A stretch of DNA of 48,450 nucleotides from Candidatus Gastranaerophilales bacterium (lineage in GTDB: Bacteria; Cyanobacteriota; Vampirovibrionia; Gastranaerophilales; Gastranaerophilaceae): positions 1-48,450 of the forward strand of contig CALUQE010000017.1 of the NCBI GenBank assembly GCA_944322845.1. Direction: 5' to 3'. The stretch's first letter is position 1. Every line of letters begins with the position of its first letter. Of the stretch, positions 1 through 9,179 are shown piece by piece. The translations under genes and the position numbers were made by a program. The notes below the pieces were generated by a model, which saw only the letters and a list, made by a program, of their open reading frames with translations, made no database searches and had not been told where the DNA came from.

Positions 1-2
1 TT

Positions 3-575
3 CTATATTCCGAAATCTTCTTCTGATAGCCATTCTATGAGAGGTTTGTCCTCTCCGAAAAAAATATTAAACTGCTTTTCGACTTTCGGGGTTATTAAAA
101 CCTTACGTGTAATATTATAAGCTGCCGGCTCGGTTCCGTCCTTTGCGTTTGAAACTATTATATGCTTTTCCTTATCGTAAACATTAGCATAATTCAAATC
201 CAGATTAACACAGAAAGGTATTCTCTTTTTGTCTTTGTCGTCATAAGAAATTAATCCGAAAGTTCTGCAAATTACACCTCTGGCTTTATAGATGCTGCAC
301 CTGTTATCTACCAGAAACGGGCATTCATACATCTTTTCTCTGGATTTTTTCAATAGTGTGATAATATTTTCTGTTACTTTGTCTCTTAACTCATCATCAA
401 GCTCATTGTAAGTAAGCATCATATAAACATATTCCAGCTCGGAAAGCGGATATTCACCTTCTTTACAGCAGTATGCGCAGCCCTCTTTGCATTTAATAAA
501 AGGCTTTTGTGCCTCAAACATTTTAGAGAGTTTTTTATCAAGAAATTCTAAATATTCCTTATACCGCGTTATCAT
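3..575 (-). CDS. YkgJ-type CxxC cluster protein
   Basis: A 190-residue soluble protein of the YkgJ/UPF0153 type, a family annotated as putative zinc- or iron-chelating. Seen: a cysteine cluster C29, C33, C36, C37 (CKEGCAYCC) and a second one around residues 85-105 (CPFL...RCSIY...ICRTFG), the usual two-part arrangement of eight cysteines. No signal peptide or membrane segment. The metal and biological role are unknown for most members. It is the last gene of a minus-strand operon and its ATG overlaps the 3' end of the YihY gene by 17 nt, suggesting translational coupling. The stop codon lies at the very edge of the window, so the gene is complete. Confidence 0.85.
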   Translation of the reverse strand: MITRYKEYLEFLDKKLSKMFEAQKPFIKCKEGCAYCCKEGEYPLSELEYVYMMLTYNELDDELRDKVTENIITLLKKSREKMYECPFLVDNRCSIYKARGVICRTFGLISYDDKDKKRIPFCVNLDLNYANVYDKEKHIIVSNAKDGTEPAAYNITRKVLITPKVEKQFNIFFGEDKPLIEWLSEEDFGI

Positions 576-1452
576 TGTTTCGCATCCTGTCTCTGCGTGC
601 TTTTATTTCTTCCCGTCTTTCAAGTTTTTCATAAAGCTGAAAATTAATTTCACCGCCGATTAAGATTAGTATAGAAGTATAATAAAGCCACATCATCATA
701 ACCGCAAAACCGGCAACAGTTCCGTATACAAAGTTGTATGTGTGTAAGTTGTTAATATAAACCGAAAACAGCCATGAGCCGAGTAACCATGAGATACAGA
801 AGAATATTGAACCTGGGAATGCACTATGTCTTCTAAGTTTTTCATTTCCGCTAAGGTCAGGAAGTATGTAGTAGCTTAAATATGCCATTATAAACAGAGT
901 TAAAAATGCAATCGGCCAGCGGATAAATAACATTATGTCCGCAAAATGCTGTGTCATTCCGATATATGAAACTAAAAATTTCATAATTACTTTACCGAAT
1001 ACGATAGAAGTTATACTCAAAAATAAAACGAGAGTGTTTACAAAAACCATAATAAGAGCCAAAAGTCTTGAATATAAAAAGCTTCGTGTTTCCTTGACTT
1101 TATAAGCCCTGTTTAACCCTTTTGCCACAATCGCTACGGTATTGGTAGAAAGAAAAAGAGTTATACAAAAACCTAAAACAGCGACCAGACCGCCTTTTTT
1201 AAAGAAAAACACTTCATTTAAAACAGTGTTTACAACATTCAAAACGTCATGCGGAACAATACTTTGCATAAATATAAAAATCGGCTGCATAAAGTACTGT
1301 TTTCCGATATATCCGAAAAGTGCTGTCAAAAATAATATAAAAGGGCAAATGCCTATACAGAGCATAAAACCCATCTCGGAAGCCATTCCAAAATAATCGT
1401 GTTCAATTACTGCATTTATTATATTTCTGAGTGTTCTAAATTTATATTTCAC
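559..1452 (-). CDS. yihY: YihY/BrkB-family inner membrane protein
   Basis: A 297-residue polytopic membrane protein of the YihY/BrkB family, once misnamed RNase BN. Seen: about six hydrophobic segments starting near residue 30 and a basic, charged C-terminal tail. The family's transport or envelope function is not settled. The start is GTG, chosen because it overlaps the TGA stop of the upstream DHH gene in a 4-nt GTGA junction; no ATG occurs nearby. It is the middle gene of a three-gene overlapping operon. Confidence 0.85.
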   Translation of the reverse strand: MKYKFRTLRNIINAVIEHDYFGMASEMGFMLCIGICPFILFLTALFGYIGKQYFMQPIFIFMQSIVPHDVLNVVNTVLNEVFFFKKGGLVAVLGFCITLFLSTNTVAIVAKGLNRAYKVKETRSFLYSRLLALIMVFVNTLVLFLSITSIVFGKVIMKFLVSYIGMTQHFADIMLFIRWPIAFLTLFIMAYLSYYILPDLSGNEKLRRHSAFPGSIFFCISWLLGSWLFSVYINNLHTYNFVYGTVAGFAVMMMWLYYTSILILIGGEINFQLYEKLERREEIKARRDRMRNNDNAV

Positions 1453-2396
1453 AGCTTAATTTCTCTCAACAGTTTGTCAATGGAGTCTTTTACACTTGCT
1501 TTGATTGTGCATCCCGCAGCAAATGTGTGCCCGCCTCCTCCGAATTTTGAACAAATTTCGGCAACATCAAGACCTTTTGAGCGCATGGAAATTTTTGTCA
1601 ATTTTGTATCGACTTCTTTTGCGACAAACGAAACTTCAGTGCTATCGATTGCTCTCAGGGTCTCCGCGATTCCGTCCGTATAATCGTCGCCGGCGGAGAA
1701 TTTCTCCAGATCTTTTTTATAAACGGTAGTGTATACGACTTTATTATCTTCAGAAAAGATTGCTTTATTTACGCAATAATTCTGGAACATTACAAAATTT
1801 TTCGTTTTAGTTTCGTAGCACATTTTGTAAATATAATTAGGATTAGCCCCATAGTCTACAAGATCAGCAGCCGCTCTCAGAGTTTTAGAAGAAGTATTTT
1901 CGAATCGGAAGTTTCCTGTATCCGTCATGATTGCGGTATATAAAGCGACTGCAGAATCTTTGTCTATTTCCCAGCCTTCCTGCTTAAATATATCAAATAA
2001 CACTTCACCGCAGGAACTCGCTTGCGGATTAATTATCTGGTAATCTCCAAATCCAGGATTGGTCTTGTGGTGGTCAATGTTAACCGTACATTTTGCTTTA
2101 TCAAACAGAATTTTAGAATCCATTACTCTATCAATTGCAGCTACATCAAGAGTTATAACCAGATCATAAACTAAAGACTTATCAAAGTATCTTTGAGTCA
2201 AATCGATATTCGGTATAAATTTATAATTATACGGGACATTTGATACAATGCTCATATCAGCCTTTTTCTTAAACCTGTTATAAATCATGCTGTACAAGGC
2301 GCACATTGAACCCAGCGTATCGCCGTCAGGATTCATGTGTGACAAAAGCAGTATCTTATTAGAAGATTTTATGATATCATTTAAGTTACAACTCAT
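1449..2396 (-). CDS. nrnA: DHH/DHHA1 phosphoesterase, NrnA-like
   Basis: A 315-residue DHH-DHHA1 phosphoesterase of the NrnA type, which hydrolyses very short RNA oligonucleotides (nanoRNA) and often 3'-phosphoadenosine 5'-phosphate. Seen: N-terminal metal motif around H20-D24-D26 (HMNPDGD), the DHH signature near residue 109, and the DHHA1 substrate loop GGGGHTFAAG near residue 288. Length is normal for NrnA. First gene of an overlapping operon with the YihY and YkgJ proteins. No Shine-Dalgarno is visible before its ATG; an AT-rich -10-like stretch sits only about ten bases upstream, so a very short leader is possible. A c-di-AMP phosphodiesterase of the same superfamily is the alternative. 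Confidence 0.8.
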   Translation of the reverse strand: MSCNLNDIIKSSNKILLLSHMNPDGDTLGSMCALYSMIYNRFKKKADMSIVSNVPYNYKFIPNIDLTQRYFDKSLVYDLVITLDVAAIDRVMDSKILFDKAKCTVNIDHHKTNPGFGDYQIINPQASSCGEVLFDIFKQEGWEIDKDSAVALYTAIMTDTGNFRFENTSSKTLRAAADLVDYGANPNYIYKMCYETKTKNFVMFQNYCVNKAIFSEDNKVVYTTVYKKDLEKFSAGDDYTDGIAETLRAIDSTEVSFVAKEVDTKLTKISMRSKGLDVAEICSKFGGGGHTFAAGCTIKASVKDSIDKLLREIKL

Positions 2397-2418
2397 AGAA
2401 AAAATAATAGCACAAACA

Positions 2419-2748
2419 ATGAAAAAAATTCTTTATACAGATTTTGAAGGGGTAGATTCAGTAATAAGTTCAATGATGGATAATCCGCAGCTTAAAAAAG
2501 CTATAACACGGACTAACCTCAATAGCTTCTGGGATAAGATTCTGCCTGCCAAATTCAAGGGACGCTCAAAACCGTATTCTATGCTGCCCGGATATGTTAT
2601 GGTGATTGCCTGCGAAAATCCTATTGTTGCACAGGAACTTTCGCTGCACAAAATTATCCTGCTCAAAAAATTTGAACCTTACGCAAAATCTTTAAAGATG
2701 AAAGTTTCTGATTTTAAATTTGACCCTAAAAAGTGGATTATTGATTAA
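2419..2748 (+). CDS. DciA-like (DUF721) protein
   Basis: A 109-residue protein resembling the DUF721/DciA family, which in many bacteria lacking DnaC/DnaI helps load the replicative helicase DnaB. Seen: the pattern 'W-x2-I-L-P', then a short beta segment MVIACENPIVAQEL, 'LL' and a final VSDFKFDP strand, matching the compact DciA KH-like domain. The ATG at 2419 is preferred over an upstream one because the extra residues read back through the divergent DHH gene and are not DciA-like. It is divergent from nrnA (22 nt apart) and overlaps the next gene tail to tail by 11 nt. The DciA assignment rests on motif spacing only. Confidence 0.6.
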   Translation: MKKILYTDFEGVDSVISSMMDNPQLKKAITRTNLNSFWDKILPAKFKGRSKPYSMLPGYVMVIACENPIVAQELSLHKIILLKKFEPYAKSLKMKVSDFKFDPKKWIID

Positions 2749-4156
2749 TTTCAGGTTTAGATTTTTCAATGCATTCCCGAACAGTGTATTTATAATTTCC
2801 ATTTTCGTCTTTTAATTCGATTAATTCTCTAAAAGAAAACCAAAAATCGTTTGTCGATAAAGTATTTTTGGCTATTTCTACGATTTCATCGGCACTGCAC
2901 TCACGCGGCGGATTCATAAATTTATCCATTATGAATTTTCTGGTAAACGGCTCTATTTTCAATAGTTCTTTACATTGTTCCGAATTAAAGAACGGCTTGC
3001 CGTCACTAACTTTCCTCAAATATTTAAGATCGGCAGGAGCTTTATATGAATCCAGTTCGCTTATAATTTCACAGCATTCTTTTTCACTAAACATAGGCTG
3101 TAAATTTTCATATCTTGCATTAATGACTGCCATCGCTTTTTTAGGCGTAAGCATAATGTTTGTATCTATAGCCTTCTGCATCTTTTGAGGTATGACATCA
3201 CCGGATTCCAGAACAAGCGGTTTGCTTTCGGATACGGAGTTTTCGACTTTTTCAAAGAATTTATCCGCATCAACCCAGCCGGTTTTTTGATTCCACTCTT
3301 CCATTGCAGCCTGTCTGGCTTTAACTCTGGCATTTGCTTTAGTCGGAGTTTTTTCTTCTTGTGCTAAGCGTGCGGCAATTTCAGCCATTTCACGTTGTTT
3401 CTTTAATTCTCGTTGTTGTTTATCTGTGAGTTCCAAATACAGTCTCTTTAGAGTTTGTACGAGTTGTTTACCGTAATTATCACTGTCCTTTGGAACCTCT
3501 TGCAGTGCTTCATCCAAAATAAATGGAAATTCTTGGATTGCTTCACCTGCTGTTAATACAAGATTCATGCAGTCTTCCGTATTTAATTCTTTTGTTGATA
3601 AAATAGCTTCAAAAGTTTTCGGATAAGCTTTTAATAAATCAGCTTGCCCCATAAGCGCTGCACAATCTTTAGTGCTGAATCTGTAAGCATTGTCTTTGTC
3701 TTTGGCATTTATTATCTGCTTGAAAATTTCCAGATGTTTTTCTATTTGTTCTCCGGCATCATCAAACATGAGCATTGACTCTTGTGCATTAAATCTGTAG
3801 GTTTTATCTTCGTTTTTTGCATTTATAATTGCACTGAATGCTTTCGGATATAGCTCAATATCACCCATTCGTTTATTAATTTCATATTTTTCTTTTTCAG
3901 AAAATCTATAGAGGTTAAATTTTGCTTTTTTAAACCTGCTGTTTTCATTTGCATAAAATTCATCAATAATTTTTTCAGGGTCTTTGACATCTTTTTGGGC
4001 CAGCATAAATAATGCGCTTGCAGATAGTGCACTGCCGATTTTGAAACCGTCCGTAACAAGTTTTCGTTTGCTTCCCTGAAACGATGTATTATTCTCTTTA
4101 ACTTTAGAGCTGTAATTTACCCTATAATTACTAAAAGATACTTTACCTACATTCAT
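2738..4156 (-). CDS. Lineage-specific repeat protein with NTSFQG N-terminus
   Basis: A 472-residue protein of unknown function. Seen: a short N-terminus with the motif NTSFQG near residue 23, a hydrophobic stretch (ALSASALFML) near residues 42-52, then at least three degenerate repeats of about 45 residues, each with the pattern 'YPK-F-AI-NAK...Y-F---DC--LM' (for example around residues 100-190). A central charged coiled-coil region (QQRELKKQREMAEIA) is followed by further helical repeats ending near the C-terminus. The short aromatic-glycine N-terminal motif recurs in Gastranaerophilales proteins as I remember them; its role is unknown. Convergent with the DciA-like gene. Confidence 0.7.
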   Translation of the reverse strand: MNVGKVSFSNYRVNYSSKVKENNTSFQGSKRKLVTDGFKIGSALSASALFMLAQKDVKDPEKIIDEFYANENSRFKKAKFNLYRFSEKEKYEINKRMGDIELYPKAFSAIINAKNEDKTYRFNAQESMLMFDDAGEQIEKHLEIFKQIINAKDKDNAYRFSTKDCAALMGQADLLKAYPKTFEAILSTKELNTEDCMNLVLTAGEAIQEFPFILDEALQEVPKDSDNYGKQLVQTLKRLYLELTDKQQRELKKQREMAEIAARLAQEEKTPTKANARVKARQAAMEEWNQKTGWVDADKFFEKVENSVSESKPLVLESGDVIPQKMQKAIDTNIMLTPKKAMAVINARYENLQPMFSEKECCEIISELDSYKAPADLKYLRKVSDGKPFFNSEQCKELLKIEPFTRKFIMDKFMNPPRECSADEIVEIAKNTLSTNDFWFSFRELIELKDENGNYKYTVRECIEKSKPEINQ

Positions 4157-4312
4157 TGTTTAAAACCTTTCTTTTTGTACCTGATTAAATGTCCGTAAAG
4201 AAAAAAAATTGCTAAAAAGTTAATAATTGTTTACAATAAGGGCTTTAACCGGTCGAATATCTTTATCCTTTTTATGTTTATGTTATTATATTCATAATTG
4301 GAGAGGACAACT

Positions 4313-6949
4313 ATGATTAATTTTTTATTAAAGCTTATTGGCGACCCTAATGAAAAAAAGGTTAAAAAGATTGCGGGTATTATAGATCATATCAACGCAT
4401 TGGAACCTGAGTTTGCAAAGCTTACCGATGCCGAGTTGAGGGCAAAAACCGATGAGTTTAAGGCAATTCTTGCAAAACGCCCGACTTCTGATAACGAAAA
4501 AGCTGACAGAATCCTTGAAAAAGAAGCTTTAGACAAAATCTTGCCGGAAGCATTTGCAACGGTAAGGGAGGCCGGTAAGAGAGTCCTTAATATGCGCCAT
4601 TTTGATGTTCAGTTAATCGGCGGATATTTTCTCCATAACGGACATATTGCCGAGATGAGAACAGGTGAAGGTAAAACCCTTGTAGCAACACTTGCTGCTT
4701 ATCTGAACGCACTTACGGGCAAAGGCGTTCACGTTGTTACGGTAAACGATTACCTTGCAAAACGTGACAGCGAATGGATGGGGCAGATTTATAAATTTTT
4801 GGGACTTAGTGTAGGCGTTATTCTCTCCAATCAGCACGACGCAGATGAATTTAACAGAAAAAGAGCCGCTTATGCCTGCGATATAACTTACGGCACAAAT
4901 AACGAGTTTGGATTTGATTATCTTAGGGATAATATGGCATCATCTAAAGATATGCTTGTTCAAAGACCATTTAATTACGCAATTATTGACGAAGTTGACA
5001 GTATTTTGATTGATGAGGCAAGAACTCCGCTTATTATAAGCGGACGTGTTGAAAAATCCGCAGATACTTATACTTTAATGGCTCAAGTTGCACCACAGCT
5101 TAAAAAAGATGTAGATTATGAGGTTGATGAAAAGAATAAAAACGTTATTCTGACAGAAGACGGTATTGACAGAGCGCAGGAAATTATCGGTTGTAAAGAC
5201 TTATTTGATATTAATAACCAGTATGCGCACGACCTGCTGAACGCTCTTAAAGCAAAAGAATTGTTTATAAAAGACACTGATTATGTCGTTAAAGACGGTG
5301 AAATAATGATTGTAGATGAATTTACCGGACGTTTAATGCCGGGCAGACGCTGGTCAGACGGACTTCATCAGGCAATTGAAGCAAAAGAAGGCGTAGAAAT
5401 TCAGGATGAAACTCAAACATTAGCAAGTATTACCTTCCAGAATTTATTCAGATTGTACCCGAAACTTTCCGGTATGACAGGTACTGCGATGACGGAAGAA
5501 GCCGAATTCGGAAAAATTTATAACCTTGAAGTAACCGTTATTCCGACAAATAAACCTGATATCAGAATTAATTATCCTGATGTTATTTATAAAACCGAAA
5601 AAGCAAAGTATAATGCGGTTGTAAATGATATTATAGAGCAGCATGAACTCGGGCGTCCGGTTCTTGTGGGTACTGTAAGCATCGAAAAATCAGAATACAT
5701 TTCAGCACTTTTGAATAAAAAGGGCATAAAACATAATGTATTAAATGCAAAGCAGCACGAGAAGGAAGCTTATATCATTGCCCAGGCAGGACGTGTAGGT
5801 GCAGTTACAATAGCAACAAATATGGCAGGCCGAGGTACAGATATTCTCCTGGGCGGCAACGCTGAATTCTTAGCAAAAGAAGAGTTAGAAAAACATAATA
5901 TTACTCCTGATTGTGCTGATTATGAGGAGCTAAAAAATTCAGCACTAAAAAATGCACGCCAAATTACCGAGCAGGAGCACGCAAAGGTTGTAGAACTCGG
6001 CGGGCTTCACGTAATAGGTACGGAAAGGCATGAATCCAGAAGAATTGATAACCAGCTTAGAGGTCGTGCAGCACGTCAGGGTGACCCGGGTTCTACAAGA
6101 TTTTTCCTTTCTCTTGAAGATAATTTGATGAGAATTTTCGGCGGTGACAAAATTACGGGCTTAATGAATATGCTTAATGTTGAAGAGGATATGGCAATAG
6201 AATCCAAACTTATTTCAAGACAAATTCAATCCGCGCAAAAGAAAGTTGAAACGTACCACTTTGATATTCGTAAAAACGTGCTTCAATATGACGACGTTAT
6301 GAATATTCAGAGAGAAAAATTCTACGCTCAAAGACGAAAAGTTCTTGAAGGCAAAGATTTGAGAAGCGATATTGAATATATGATCGATAAAGAAATCGAC
6401 AGGCTTCTCAAGAGTTATATAACTCCGGAAATGAATCCGGAAGAGTATATTCAGGAGGATTTGCAGACTCTTATTAAAGAGCTTCACTCAAATATTCCGC
6501 AGCTTTCTTATATCAATGTGGACGATATTAAGAATCAGAGATACGCAAGAATATATGATTCTTTAAAAGAAGCTGCACAGAAGGCTTATAAAGAGCACGA
6601 AGAAGAGATTATCGGATTCTATAATTCAATTTCCGAACAGTATGACCCGTCTTTCCAGAAACAGGAAGTTTTCTCTGAAAATAACATTATGAGATCACTT
6701 GAAAGGGATATTCTCCTGAGAGTTGTTGATAATCAGTGGATAGACCATCTACATAACATTGATATGCTCAAAGACGGAATCGGATTGCGTGCTTACGGTC
6801 AAAAAGACCCGCTTATTGAATACAAAAAGGAAGCGTATGACCTGTTTAACAAAATGATGTATGAAATCCAGAGCAATACAGTAAGATATCTCTTCAGGGC
6901 GAAATTCGGCATTCAGTTCGTATCAGATGACGGAGTCGAGCCGGTATAA
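4313..6949 (+). CDS. secA: SecA preprotein translocase ATPase
   Basis: An 878-residue SecA, the peripheral ATPase that pushes unfolded preproteins through SecYEG. Seen: Walker A MRTGEGKT near residue 117, [15 protein letters not shown] (DEAD-like Walker B), the preprotein-binding insertion, helicase motifs TNMAGRGTD and [11 protein letters not shown], and the helical scaffold/wing domain. The start at ATG 4313 is chosen because GGAGAGG lies 7 nt upstream at 4300-4306; a TTG at 4298 overlaps that ribosome site. The protein ends at [10 protein letters not shown] and lacks the C-terminal CxCxnCH zinc motif used by many SecAs to contact SecB, as also seen in SecB-less bacteria. Monocistronic by context. 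Confidence 0.97.
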   Translation: MINFLLKLIGDPNEKKVKKIAGIIDHINALEPEFAKLTDAELRAKTDEFKAILAKRPTSDNEKADRILEKEALDKILPEAFATVREAGKRVLNMRHFDVQLIGGYFLHNGHIAEMRTGEGKTLVATLAAYLNALTGKGVHVVTVNDYLAKRDSEWMGQIYKFLGLSVGVILSNQHDADEFNRKRAAYACDITYGTNNEFGFDYLRDNMASSKDMLVQRPFNYAIIDEVDSILIDEARTPLIISGRVEKSADTYTLMAQVAPQLKKDVDYEVDEKNKNVILTEDGIDRAQEIIGCKDLFDINNQYAHDLLNALKAKELFIKDTDYVVKDGEIMIVDEFTGRLMPGRRWSDGLHQAIEAKEGVEIQDETQTLASITFQNLFRLYPKLSGMTGTAMTEEAEFGKIYNLEVTVIPTNKPDIRINYPDVIYKTEKAKYNAVVNDIIEQHELGRPVLVGTVSIEKSEYISALLNKKGIKHNVLNAKQHEKEAYIIAQAGRVGAVTIATNMAGRGTDILLGGNAEFLAKEELEKHNITPDCADYEELKNSALKNARQITEQEHAKVVELGGLHVIGTERHESRRIDNQLRGRAARQGDPGSTRFFLSLEDNLMRIFGGDKITGLMNMLNVEEDMAIESKLISRQIQSAQKKVETYHFDIRKNVLQYDDVMNIQREKFYAQRRKVLEGKDLRSDIEYMIDKEIDRLLKSYITPEMNPEEYIQEDLQTLIKELHSNIPQLSYINVDDIKNQRYARIYDSLKEAAQKAYKEHEEEIIGFYNSISEQYDPSFQKQEVFSENNIMRSLERDILLRVVDNQWIDHLHNIDMLKDGIGLRAYGQKDPLIEYKKEAYDLFNKMMYEIQSNTVRYLFRAKFGIQFVSDDGVEPV

Positions 6950-6957
6950 TTTCCCCA

Positions 6958-7025
6958 AACAAAAAGCCGCAATCTGTTGCGGCATTAACTCTCGTTAGAT
7001 AAAGGAGTGGAGGAGAAAATAAAGA
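6958..7025 (-). ncRNA. Candidate small RNA 1 (HLR1-driven, anti-SD-like)
   Basis: A predicted transcript of about 65-70 nt on the minus strand between secA and dapB. Seen: a complete promoter upstream (see 7030-7103), a TATAAT at 7032-7037, and a terminator at 6961-6983 whose U-tract exists only on the minus strand. The body carries a C-rich stretch (complement of 7001-7015, reading CTCCTCCACTCCTTT) that is complementary to Shine-Dalgarno sequences. Its size and unpaired C-rich core recall the cyanobacterial sRNA Yfr1 (core ACUCCUCACAC), but identity is not shown. No ORF with a start codon is present on this strand. Confidence 0.55.
6961..6983 (-). terminator. Intrinsic terminator of candidate sRNA 1
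   Basis: Perfect 7-bp stem (GCCGCAA 6966-6972 with TTGCGGC 6977-6983, 4-nt loop). The A5 run at 6961-6965 becomes a U-tract only when read on the minus strand; the plus strand after the stem reads ATTAAC, so it is a poor terminator for secA. Confidence 0.7.
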
Positions 7026-7029
7026 AAAG

Positions 7030-7103
7030 AGATTATACTTATATAATTCCACATTATATATATTTATAACATATTCAGTATATATTTGTTACAAAAATTT
7101 ACA
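7030..7103 (-). promoter_or_regulatory. HLR1-like box plus class A promoter (minus)
   Basis: On the minus strand: TGTAAATTTTTGTAAC (7088-7103), 17 nt, GTTATAAA (7063-7070), 8 nt, ATGTGGAAT (7046-7054), 7 nt, GTATAATCT (7030-7038). Identical spacing of the last three elements is found at 13890 and 36299. Reverse-complemented, the box is GTTACAAA-AA-TTTACATT, fitting the HLR1 consensus of cyanobacterial RpaB. Confidence 0.65.
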
Positions 7104-7126
7104 TTTTATCTCATTTTTGTTTGTTG

Positions 7127-7176
7127 TATAATGGGGTAAAGAAGCCGGGGAACTGGGTTTGACGGTATTCTCCGGC
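7127..7176 (+). promoter_or_regulatory. dapB promoter -10 and leader hairpin
   Basis: A TATAAT at 7127-7132 gives a short dapB leader. The leader contains a GC-rich inverted repeat, GCCGGGGA (7144-7151) with TCTCCGGC (7169-7176, one G-U pair), ending one base before the ribosome binding site GGGAG at 7178-7182. The adjacency suggests control of dapB translation, but no known riboswitch is recognised. No good -35 hexamer is visible. Confidence 0.5.
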
Positions 7177-7191
7177 AGGGAGAAAGTTATT

Positions 7192-7938
7192 ATGATTAAT
7201 ATTGCGGTGTGCGGTGCAAACGGTAAAATGGGGCAGGAAGTTATCAGGGCAGTTAATGCTGCTGAGGATATGACCCTTGTTGCAAAAATTGATATAAAAG
7301 ACGGTGAATTTGCAACTATCAAGGATGCTAAAAATTCCGTAAAAATAGATATTCTGATTGATTTTACGCAGCCAAAGTCAATTTATGAAAATGCTCTTTA
7401 CTGTCTGAATAACGGAATAAGTATTGTAATAGGTACAACAGGGCTCAGTGATGAGCAGATTGGCGAATTGAAAACTCTTTCGGAATCTCAAAAGCTTGGA
7501 TGCTTTATTGCGCCGAATTTTTCAACCGGTGCTGTTTTGATGATGAAATTTGCTAAAATGGCATCAAAATATTTTGATAATGCGGAAATTATTGAACTTC
7601 ATCACAATCAGAAAAAAGATGCGCCATCGGGAACTGCTGTGAAAACTGCTTTAATGATGTCTGAAGAGAATTCTGATTTTACAAATGGTAATTGTGCGGA
7701 AGTTGAAACAATTGCAGGCGCGCGTGGAGCGGCATCATACAATAACATACATATTCATTCCGTAAGACTGCCCGGCTATATTGCCTCTCAGGAGGTTATT
7801 TTCGGTGCAGGCGGTCAGATTCTGACAATCAGGCATGATTCTATGAACAGAGAATGCTATATGGATGGTGTTTTAAGGGCTGTAAGGTACGTAAATGAAA
7901 ACAGAAATTTCGTTTACGGTTTGGATAATATTTTATAA
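7192..7938 (+). CDS. dapB: 4-hydroxy-tetrahydrodipicolinate reductase
   Basis: DapB, 248 residues, reduces (2S,4S)-4-hydroxy-tetrahydrodipicolinate with NAD(P)H in the lysine/meso-diaminopimelate pathway. Seen: N-terminal Rossmann motif GANGKMGQ, and the substrate and catalytic motif IELHHNQKKDAPSGTA near residues 136-151. The ATG at 7192 is chosen over a TTG at 7159 because GGGAG sits ten bases upstream and the Rossmann fold begins immediately. Length is typical (about 250-270). First gene of a plus-strand run continuing into asd 16 nt downstream. Confidence 0.96.
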   Translation: MINIAVCGANGKMGQEVIRAVNAAEDMTLVAKIDIKDGEFATIKDAKNSVKIDILIDFTQPKSIYENALYCLNNGISIVIGTTGLSDEQIGELKTLSESQKLGCFIAPNFSTGAVLMMKFAKMASKYFDNAEIIELHHNQKKDAPSGTAVKTALMMSEENSDFTNGNCAEVETIAGARGAASYNNIHIHSVRLPGYIASQEVIFGAGGQILTIRHDSMNRECYMDGVLRAVRYVNENRNFVYGLDNIL

Positions 7939-7954
7939 TTCAGAAGGGCAAAAG

Positions 7955-8968
7955 ATGAGAAAACCAAGAATTGCAATTTTAGGAGCAACAGGCGTTGTAG
8001 GAAGAGAAATTACAAAGATTACGGAAGAGCTCGGGATTGAATATGAAAGTATAAAATTCCTCTCAAGTGCAAGGAGCGCGGGAAGTAAGATAACTTTCAA
8101 TGGGCAGGAATATACCGTAGAAGAAGCAAAGCCGGAAGTTTTTGATAATGTTGATATTGTTATGGCTTCTGCAGGCGGTTCAACAAGCAAATTATTTGCG
8201 CCTGAAATTGTTAAAAGAGGCGGGTTAATCATTGATAATTCCTCCGCTTTCAGAATGGAAGAAGATGTTCCTCTTGTAATTGCGGGGGTAAATGATGAGG
8301 ATTTGAGGAAGCATAAGGGTATTATTGCAAACCCTAATTGTTCTACCTCTCAGTTAATGCTGGCTCTTGAACCGTTAAAGAAATTTGGAATTAAAAGGCT
8401 TATTGTATCAACTTATCAGGCTGTTTCAGGCGCAGGACTTGCTGCAATTAATGAATTAAGAGATGATACGATTGCAAATCTGGAAGGAAAACCGTTTGAA
8501 AATAAGTGCTTCAAAAAACCGATTTCTTTCAATGTAATCCCGCAGATTGATGTTTTCTGCGAAAACGGATATACAAAAGAAGAGATGAAGGTTGTAAATG
8601 AGACAAGAAAGATTCTTCACCTTGGTGAAAGTACAAAGATTTCTTGTACGGCAGCCAGAGTTCCCGTATTTAACGGGCATTCTGAAGCTGTTGATATAGA
8701 ATTTGAGAAAAATATTACACCCGATGAAGTCAGAGAGATTCTGAAAAATGCATACGGGGTTAAAGTTATTGATAATCCTGAAAATTATGAATATCCGACA
8801 ACGCGTGATGCGAGCGGTGTAGATCCGGTTTTTGTCGGAAGAATCAGAAAAAATCTGGCTTTTGATAACGGAATTTCATTATGGTGTGTTGCCGATAATT
8901 TAAGAATAGGCGCCGCTTTAAATACTGTAAGAATATGCAAGAGAGTAATTGAAATGGGGTTATTTTAA
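7955..8968 (+). CDS. asd: Aspartate-semialdehyde dehydrogenase
   Basis: Asd, 337 residues, makes L-aspartate 4-semialdehyde from aspartyl phosphate and NADPH, feeding lysine/DAP, threonine and methionine synthesis. Seen: GATGVVGRE nucleotide motif at the N-terminus, catalytic cysteine in NPNCSTSQL near residue 130, and GHSEAVDIEF containing the substrate-binding His. ATG 7955 is preceded by AGAAGGG and the longer in-frame ORF reads back through dapB. It sits directly after dapB, so two DAP-pathway steps are co-transcribed. Confidence 0.96.
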   Translation: MRKPRIAILGATGVVGREITKITEELGIEYESIKFLSSARSAGSKITFNGQEYTVEEAKPEVFDNVDIVMASAGGSTSKLFAPEIVKRGGLIIDNSSAFRMEEDVPLVIAGVNDEDLRKHKGIIANPNCSTSQLMLALEPLKKFGIKRLIVSTYQAVSGAGLAAINELRDDTIANLEGKPFENKCFKKPISFNVIPQIDVFCENGYTKEEMKVVNETRKILHLGESTKISCTAARVPVFNGHSEAVDIEFEKNITPDEVREILKNAYGVKVIDNPENYEYPTTRDASGVDPVFVGRIRKNLAFDNGISLWCVADNLRIGAALNTVRICKRVIEMGLF

Positions 8969-8969
8969 G

Positions 8970-9179
8970 ATGAAAGTAGAAAAGATTTTAAATAAGGTAA
9001 CTGTAAGACCTACGAATAAAAAAATGAGAGAAGCAAAGCAGACTTTAAATAATACGGGAATTTTACCTAAGGAAATGCCGGTTGAAAAGAAAATTTATTT
9101 ACAGTCTATGTCAGATAAATTTGAAAGAATAAAGGACGGTATACAGGTTTCGATTGATAAAATGAAAGGAAGCAAATAA
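8970..9179 (+). CDS. Small basic protein between asd and heptose gene
   Basis: A 69-residue lysine-rich protein with no recognised domain, no membrane segment and predicted helical C-terminal half. ATG 8970 follows the asd stop by one base, and the next gene's TTG start begins immediately after this gene's TAA, so it is tightly embedded in the operon and very probably translated. Function unknown; a larger ORF starting at 8949 overlaps asd and is not preferred. Confidence 0.6.
   Translation: MKVEKILNKVTVRPTNKKMREAKQTLNNTGILPKEMPVEKKIYLQSMSDKFERIKDGIQVSIDKMKGSK

Noticed and set aside
1142..1729. Plus-strand ORFs over yihY and nrnA
   Set aside because: Shadow frames of well-supported minus-strand genes.
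4220..4240. HLR1-like half site before secA (TTTACAAT)
   Set aside because: Second half site poor and spaced 3 nt; no -10 at 50-53 nt.
7006..7068. Short GTG ORF on the plus strand with AAAGGAGTGGAGGAG
   Set aside because: The purine-rich run overlaps the start codon itself, no promoter faces it, and the same bases are better explained as the anti-SD core of the minus-strand sRNA.
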